A DNA stretch of 9,470 bases from the NCBI GenBank assembly GCA_017561105.1, contig JAFZDR010000127.1, positions 1 through 9,470 on the forward strand, read 5' to 3'. The position numbers and the translations under genes were made by a program. Source of the stretch: Alistipes sp. GTDB taxonomy: Bacteria; Bacteroidota; Bacteroidia; Bacteroidales; Rikenellaceae. Below the pieces are notes generated by a model. It saw nothing but the letters and a program-made list of their open reading frames with translations. It searched no databases and was not told the origin of the DNA. Of this stretch, positions 6,587 through 9,470 are shown piece after piece (the stretch's first letter is position 1; every line of letters begins with the position of its first letter).

Positions 6587-6596
6587 CGCTGCCCCT

Positions 6597-7535
6597 CTAC
6601 CCGAAAACCTTTTTCAATCTGTCAACCACGCCATTATCTATGGTGCGGATGGTTGTGAGAATCATATTCTTAACTGCCTGGGCAGTAGATTTTCCGTGAC
6701 CAATAATCACAGGAGCATTGATGCCGAGAATAGGAGTTCCTCCGGCATTTTCGTAGTTCAATCCCTCCAAAGACGGTGTCATTACGCCCGCCTCGACCGA
6801 CATTGCATAGAAACCTTCGATAAGCTTCAACACGGTATTTCCGACAAAACCGTCGCATACAATAACATCCGCACTCTCGGGATCAAAGATGTGCGATGCC
6901 TCGACATTACCTACAAAGTTATATCGTCCCAACTCTCCACCCTCCTGCAAGAGCTCATATACAGCCTTCGCCTGGAGATTTCCCTTGCTCGGTTCGGCGC
7001 CGATATTAAGAAGCGCAACGCGCGGAGATGCCACACCAAGTACCGACTCGGCATAGACCGAACCTATAAGAGCATACTGCTCCAACACATCGGGCTTACA
7101 ATCGACATTCAAGCCGACATCAAGCAGTAGTTTACCACCTATCTCGGCAGCAATTGTCGGACGAATAACACCCTCTATAACCTTTACCAACTGCATTGCA
7201 CCTACCATCATCGCACCGGTTGAACCTGCGCTTGCAAAGCCGTCAATCTTACCCTCGACAAGGTGCTTAAAGCCTACTACGATGCTCGAATCGCGCTTTT
7301 GCTGAAATGCACGCACAGGGTGATCACCCATGGCTAAAACCTCGGATGTGTGTACGATATCGAAGTTATCGGCATCGCAACCCTCCTTGGCAAGCTGCTC
7401 ACGAATCTTGCTCTCATCGCCAAAAAGCACAATACGACTGTCGTTGCCAACAGCCTTAAGCGCCATCACCGCACCCTTCACAACAACATTGGGAGCGAAG
7501 TCGCCGCCCATTGCATCAATTCCGATTCTGATCAT
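6597..7535 (-). CDS. plsX: Phosphate acyltransferase PlsX
   Basis: PlsX converts acyl-ACP and phosphate to acyl-phosphate, the donor used by PlsY for the first step of phospholipid synthesis. It is a soluble, peripheral membrane enzyme. The 312-residue sequence carries the family landmarks: IGIDAMGGDFAPN at the N-terminus, MGDHPVRAFQQKRDSS, the glycine-rich SAGSTGAM block, LLLDVGLNVDCKP, LLNIGAEPSKGN, FVGNVEASHIF and VVCDGFVGNTVLKL-like segment (IVCDGFVGNTVLK), and the C-terminal GHGKSTAQAV. The length is normal. It lies downstream of yceD and rpmF on the same strand, the usual arrangement, with an 86-nt gap after rpmF that may hold a terminator. fabH, often the next gene, is not present; the neighbour beyond is convergent. 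Confidence 0.97.
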   Translation of the reverse strand: MIRIGIDAMGGDFAPNVVVKGAVMALKAVGNDSRIVLFGDESKIREQLAKEGCDADNFDIVHTSEVLAMGDHPVRAFQQKRDSSIVVGFKHLVEGKIDGFASAGSTGAMMVGAMQLVKVIEGVIRPTIAAEIGGKLLLDVGLNVDCKPDVLEQYALIGSVYAESVLGVASPRVALLNIGAEPSKGNLQAKAVYELLQEGGELGRYNFVGNVEASHIFDPESADVIVCDGFVGNTVLKLIEGFYAMSVEAGVMTPSLEGLNYENAGGTPILGINAPVIIGHGKSTAQAVKNMILTTIRTIDNGVVDRLKKVFG

Positions 7536-7558
7536 AGTAAAAAAGTTATAAAAGTGTC

Positions 7559-7591
7559 AAAAAAAACCTGCGCACCACAAGGGATAGCAGG
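7559..7591 (-). terminator. Possible intrinsic terminator between rpmF and plsX
   Basis: On the minus strand CCTGC (7587-7591) can pair with GCAGG (7567-7571) and is followed at once by eight T (7559-7566). The 15-nt loop is large and the stem short, so the structure is marginal, but the T-tract is clear and the site follows the rpmF stop. Partial termination would lower plsX relative to rpmF. Confidence 0.4.
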
Positions 7592-7621
7592 CTTTCTTCG
7601 CTGTTAGTGCATAGACTCAAA

Positions 7622-7807
7622 CTATGCCTCTACCTTCTTCTCGATAGCCAACTTGCCACGGTAGAAACCGCACTCAGGGCATACACGGTGGTAGAGAACT
7701 GCCGAACCACAGTTCGAGCAAGTTACGACTGTTGGAACAACAGCCTTGTAGTGAGTTCTGCGCTTGTCTCGGCGAGTTGACGAGACTTTGTGTTTTGGAT
7801 GTGCCAT
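7622..7807 (-). CDS. rpmF: 50S ribosomal protein L32
   Basis: A 61-residue basic protein starting MAHPKHKVSSTRRDKRRTH, the conserved N-terminus of bacterial L32, a component of the large ribosomal subunit. A zinc-ribbon is visible: Cys30-x2-Cys33 (CSNC) and Cys43-x2-Cys46 (CPEC). This is therefore the zinc-binding form, not a cysteine-free paralogue. It sits 57 nt downstream of yceD in the conserved yceD-rpmF-plsX order. Confidence 0.98.
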   Translation of the reverse strand: MAHPKHKVSSTRRDKRRTHYKAVVPTVVTCSNCGSAVLYHRVCPECGFYRGKLAIEKKVEA

Positions 7808-7864
7808 AACTGTACTCTATTTTTTAAGTTTTACTTATTTTTATATTCTCGTTAATAATTGAGT

Positions 7865-8332
7865 CTAATCCAATGCCTCGGCATCCTCCTCGGCTGCCAT
7901 AAAGCGAGCCACCATCTCCGGGTTACAACCGCCCTCCTCGTGTACTCGACGATAAGGCAACGAAATAACGATGCTCTCGTAGATATACTGCTTGAGCGAG
8001 AGTTGATCGCCCTTTGCAATCCACATTACATCGCCGTCGTAGTCGTGCTGCAAATCCGAAAAACGGACTGTGAGCAAGCCGGAGAACTCTACCGGAATAG
8101 AGCAATCCTCCAAGCAGCGGTCGCACTCTACAACTACACTACCCGAGATAACGACATTTACATCGAGCTTAGCATCCGAGCAGTTGATACAGGCGTGTAC
8201 CTTGCAGTTTCCACCCTTGATCTCGTTCGACTCCATCTCTGCAAACAACGAATCATCCACCTCGAAATCGAAGGTGTGAATACCGCTTGACAGCGACATG
8301 TAGTCGATTGAAAACTTATTGCTTACTCCCAT
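7865..8332 (-). CDS. yceD: DUF177/YceD family protein
   Basis: Members of this family are linked to 23S rRNA accumulation and large-subunit assembly and are nearly always encoded next to rpmF, as here. I chose the ATG at 8332 (MGVSNKFSIDY, 155 residues). The frame extends upstream to an ATG at 8437, but that would place the start above the promoter at 8363-8394, and its extra 35 residues are Cys/Ile/His-rich and unlike the family. Visible features are the ECDRC motif at 69-73, two further Cys at 48 and 51 (ACINC), an acidic stretch (SDLQHDYDGD, 92-101), and a C-terminal EEGGCNPE near 132-139, all typical of DUF177. Its family role in 23S rRNA is known from other bacteria; the exact biochemical activity is not settled. 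Confidence 0.9.
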   Translation of the reverse strand: MGVSNKFSIDYMSLSSGIHTFDFEVDDSLFAEMESNEIKGGNCKVHACINCSDAKLDVNVVISGSVVVECDRCLEDCSIPVEFSGLLTVRFSDLQHDYDGDVMWIAKGDQLSLKQYIYESIVISLPYRRVHEEGGCNPEMVARFMAAEEDAEALD

Positions 8333-8362
8333 AATTGTCCCTATAATGGCGTAATTAGCGTG

Positions 8363-8394
8363 CAAATGTACTACAAAAATGCAAATTCTGCAAA
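8363..8394 (-). promoter_or_regulatory. Promoter of the yceD-rpmF(-plsX) operon
   Basis: On the minus strand TTTG (8391-8394), 20 nt, TACATTTG (8363-8370) is a textbook Bacteroidota promoter. It predicts transcription from about 8358-8360 and a leader of roughly 26-28 nt before the ATG at 8332. It also rules out the longer yceD start at 8437. Confidence 0.75.
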
Positions 8395-8412
8395 TTTTCT
8401 CGCGAAAGTTGC

Positions 8413-8420
8413 TATATTTG
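8413..8420 (+). promoter_or_regulatory. Putative -7 element for the plus-strand pair at 8469
   Basis: TATATTTG at 8413-8420 matches TAnnTTTG and lies 48 nt before the ATG at 8469. The -33 element is weak (TCTG at 8387-8390, 22 nt away). It is divergent from, and overlaps the upstream region of, the yceD promoter. Confidence 0.45.
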
Positions 8421-8468
8421 CAAGAAATATCTCTCAAAAAGGCATTTAAGAGGGATAATATTTAGAGT

Positions 8469-8870
8469 ATGAGCAGATTTAAAGTTGTTATTTCGAGCCG
8501 ATTCGAGGAGTTGTGGCGATATAATATCGTTGCAGTTTGCGAGTTGTGCTCGGCAAATGGCGAGCGCATAGAGTTTCAATCGCAGGAGAGCACCGTTGCT
8601 CCCGTGGGAAGTAATCTTGTTGCACCACCTGCCGACTACGACTCGAAGCGCACCATCAAAATCGAGAGCAGAGAGGGCGACTACATAAATCTACTTATAT
8701 ATATCATTCCTAACACTCTCCCTGCGACCAACGACATCATCGAAGCAAAACCGTTCCACCTATCCGCAAAGGTTACGATGGACGGAGATGAGATTTTGAG
8801 CCGAATATTCGACATCAACCAATGGTCGGGCGACAATATCGCATTGGAGAAGGTGGGTCTAAACAAGTAA
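8469..8870 (+). CDS. Conserved-looking hypothetical protein, 133 residues
   Basis: I do not recognise a family. The 133-residue product has no signal peptide or membrane segment, so it should be cytoplasmic. It looks beta-rich, with alternating hydrophobic strands (FKVVISS, NIVAVCELC, INLLIYIIP, PFHLSAKVTMDG), and is mildly acidic with Ser/Asn-rich turns. Two Cys (24 and 27, CELC) lie close together but no second pair is present for a zinc site. Coding is supported by the promoter-like box upstream, by codon use like that of the neighbours, and by the flavin reductase-like gene starting 10 nt after its stop, which suggests co-transcription. Confidence 0.75.
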   Translation: MSRFKVVISSRFEELWRYNIVAVCELCSANGERIEFQSQESTVAPVGSNLVAPPADYDSKRTIKIESREGDYINLLIYIIPNTLPATNDIIEAKPFHLSAKVTMDGDEILSRIFDINQWSGDNIALEKVGLNK

Positions 8871-8880
8871 ACAGAGTTCT

Positions 8881-9470
8881 ATGAAGCAGAATTGGAAGCC
8901 TTGCACAATAGTAAACCCCGTGCCTGCCGTGTTGGTTAGCTGTGGCGACAGCCCCGAGAACTACAATATGCTGACCGTGGCATGGACCGGTACAATATGT
9001 TCCGAGCCGGCTATGGCGTATGTTTCGATACGCCCCGAGCGCCACTCCTACGAGATTGTAAAGCGCACGGGCGAGTTTGTCATAAACCTTACAACCGAGG
9101 CTCTGGCCGAGGCTACCGATTGGTGCGGCGTGCGTTCGGGCAAAAACTTCGACAAGTTCAAGGAGTGCGGACTCACACCCGAGAAGTCGGCCGTTGTGGC
9201 AGCCCCTTCGATTGCCGAGTCGCCCATTTCGATTGAGTGCCGCGTAAAGCAGATTATACCGCTCGGCTCACACGATATGTTTATCGGCGAGGTAGTAAAT
9301 GTTGCCGTGGACGAAAAGTACCTCGATGCCGAAACGGGCAAATTGGATGTTGCGAAGATGCGATTGCTTGCCTACGCGCACGGTGCATATTTTACGATAG
9401 GTGAGCAGATTGGCACCTTTGGCTGGACCGTTAAAGGCTCCACACTCAAAAAGGAGTTGAAACGAGGAAA
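8881..9470 (+). CDS. Flavin reductase-like FMN-binding protein (3' end outside window)
   Basis: The frame is open from the ATG at 8881 to the window end (196 residues). It begins MKQNWKPCTIVNPVPAVLVS, then NMLTVAWTGTICSEPAMAYVSIRPERHSYEIV, matching the flavin reductase-like domain: a split-barrel that binds FMN, with the nucleotide-contacting stretch around NMLTVAW and the RPERHSYE block. GEFVINLTTE, DWCGVRSGKNFDKF, AESPISIECRV and LGSHDMFIGEVV are further family landmarks. The C-terminal AYAHGAYFTIGEQIGTFGW is also typical, so only a few residues are probably missing. These proteins use or carry FMN; the natural electron acceptor is not known for most of them. It lies 10 nt downstream of the hypothetical protein gene and probably shares its promoter. 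Confidence 0.93.
   Translation, partial: MKQNWKPCTIVNPVPAVLVSCGDSPENYNMLTVAWTGTICSEPAMAYVSIRPERHSYEIVKRTGEFVINLTTEALAEATDWCGVRSGKNFDKFKECGLTPEKSAVVAAPSIAESPISIECRVKQIIPLGSHDMFIGEVVNVAVDEKYLDAETGKLDVAKMRLLAYAHGAYFTIGEQIGTFGWTVKGSTLKKELKRG

Noticed and set aside
7536..7566. TTGACA-like hexamer upstream of plsX as a sigma70 promoter
   Set aside because: The nearby TATAAC is only a few bases away, not about 17, and the T-run belongs to the possible terminator. No TAnnTTTG box is present.
8333..8437. N-terminal extension of yceD to an ATG at 8437
   Set aside because: It runs across the yceD promoter (8363-8394), so it would not be transcribed from it, and its residues do not resemble the DUF177 family.
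1..9470. Anti-phage defence, CRISPR, mobile element, tRNA or rRNA content
   Set aside because: No repeat-spacer array, transposase or integrase motif, terminal inverted repeats, or tRNA/rRNA-like segment was seen. The EEP enzymes are exported, so an intracellular defence role is unlikely.

Overview
The window looks like a chromosomal segment from a Bacteroidales (Bacteroidota) bacterium. The promoters that can be seen are of the Bacteroidota type (TTTG, about 20 nt, TAnnTTTG). There are no convincing Shine-Dalgarno sequences. The best-recognised proteins (RNase HII, PlsX, L32 and a flavin reductase-like protein) have the look of that order. Genus cannot be fixed from the sequence; a Rikenellaceae/Alistipes-like source is only a guess.

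Left half (1-4900, minus strand): a tightly packed run of four genes for exported phosphoesterases, apparently driven by one promoter at about 4894-4924. First come three tandem paralogues of the DNase I-like endonuclease/exonuclease/phosphatase (EEP) family, each with a signal peptide and a full set of catalytic residues. They are followed by a large lipoprotein that joins a fimbrillin/Mfa-like N-terminal region, a small beta-sandwich region and a calcineurin-like metallophosphoesterase. The last gene runs off the left edge. Together they suggest an envelope or extracellular system that attacks phosphodiesters and then perhaps phosphomonoesters. The substrate (nucleic acid, phospholipid, sphingolipid or phosphorylated glycan) cannot be read from the sequence. 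A perfect 17-bp palindrome sits just upstream of the promoter and could be its operator.

Middle (4962-6586): rnhB (RNase HII, minus) and a gene for a polytopic membrane protein of unknown function (plus) diverge from a 62-nt spacer that carries both putative promoters. The membrane protein gene appears to start almost exactly at its predicted transcription start. It meets plsX tail to tail with 10 nt between the stop codons.

Right half (6597-8332, minus): the conserved cluster yceD/DUF177 - rpmF (L32) - plsX, linking ribosome assembly to phospholipid synthesis. It has a strong promoter ahead of yceD and a possible intrinsic terminator between rpmF and plsX. fabH, which often follows plsX, is not next to it here. 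From the same divergent spacer (8333-8468) a plus-strand pair runs to the right edge: a 133-residue protein of unknown function and a flavin reductase-like FMN-binding protein that is cut by the window end.

No rRNA, tRNA, CRISPR array, insertion sequence or phage gene was seen. No gene-free stretch exceeds about 140 bases. The least ordinary part is the four-gene secreted phosphoesterase operon.
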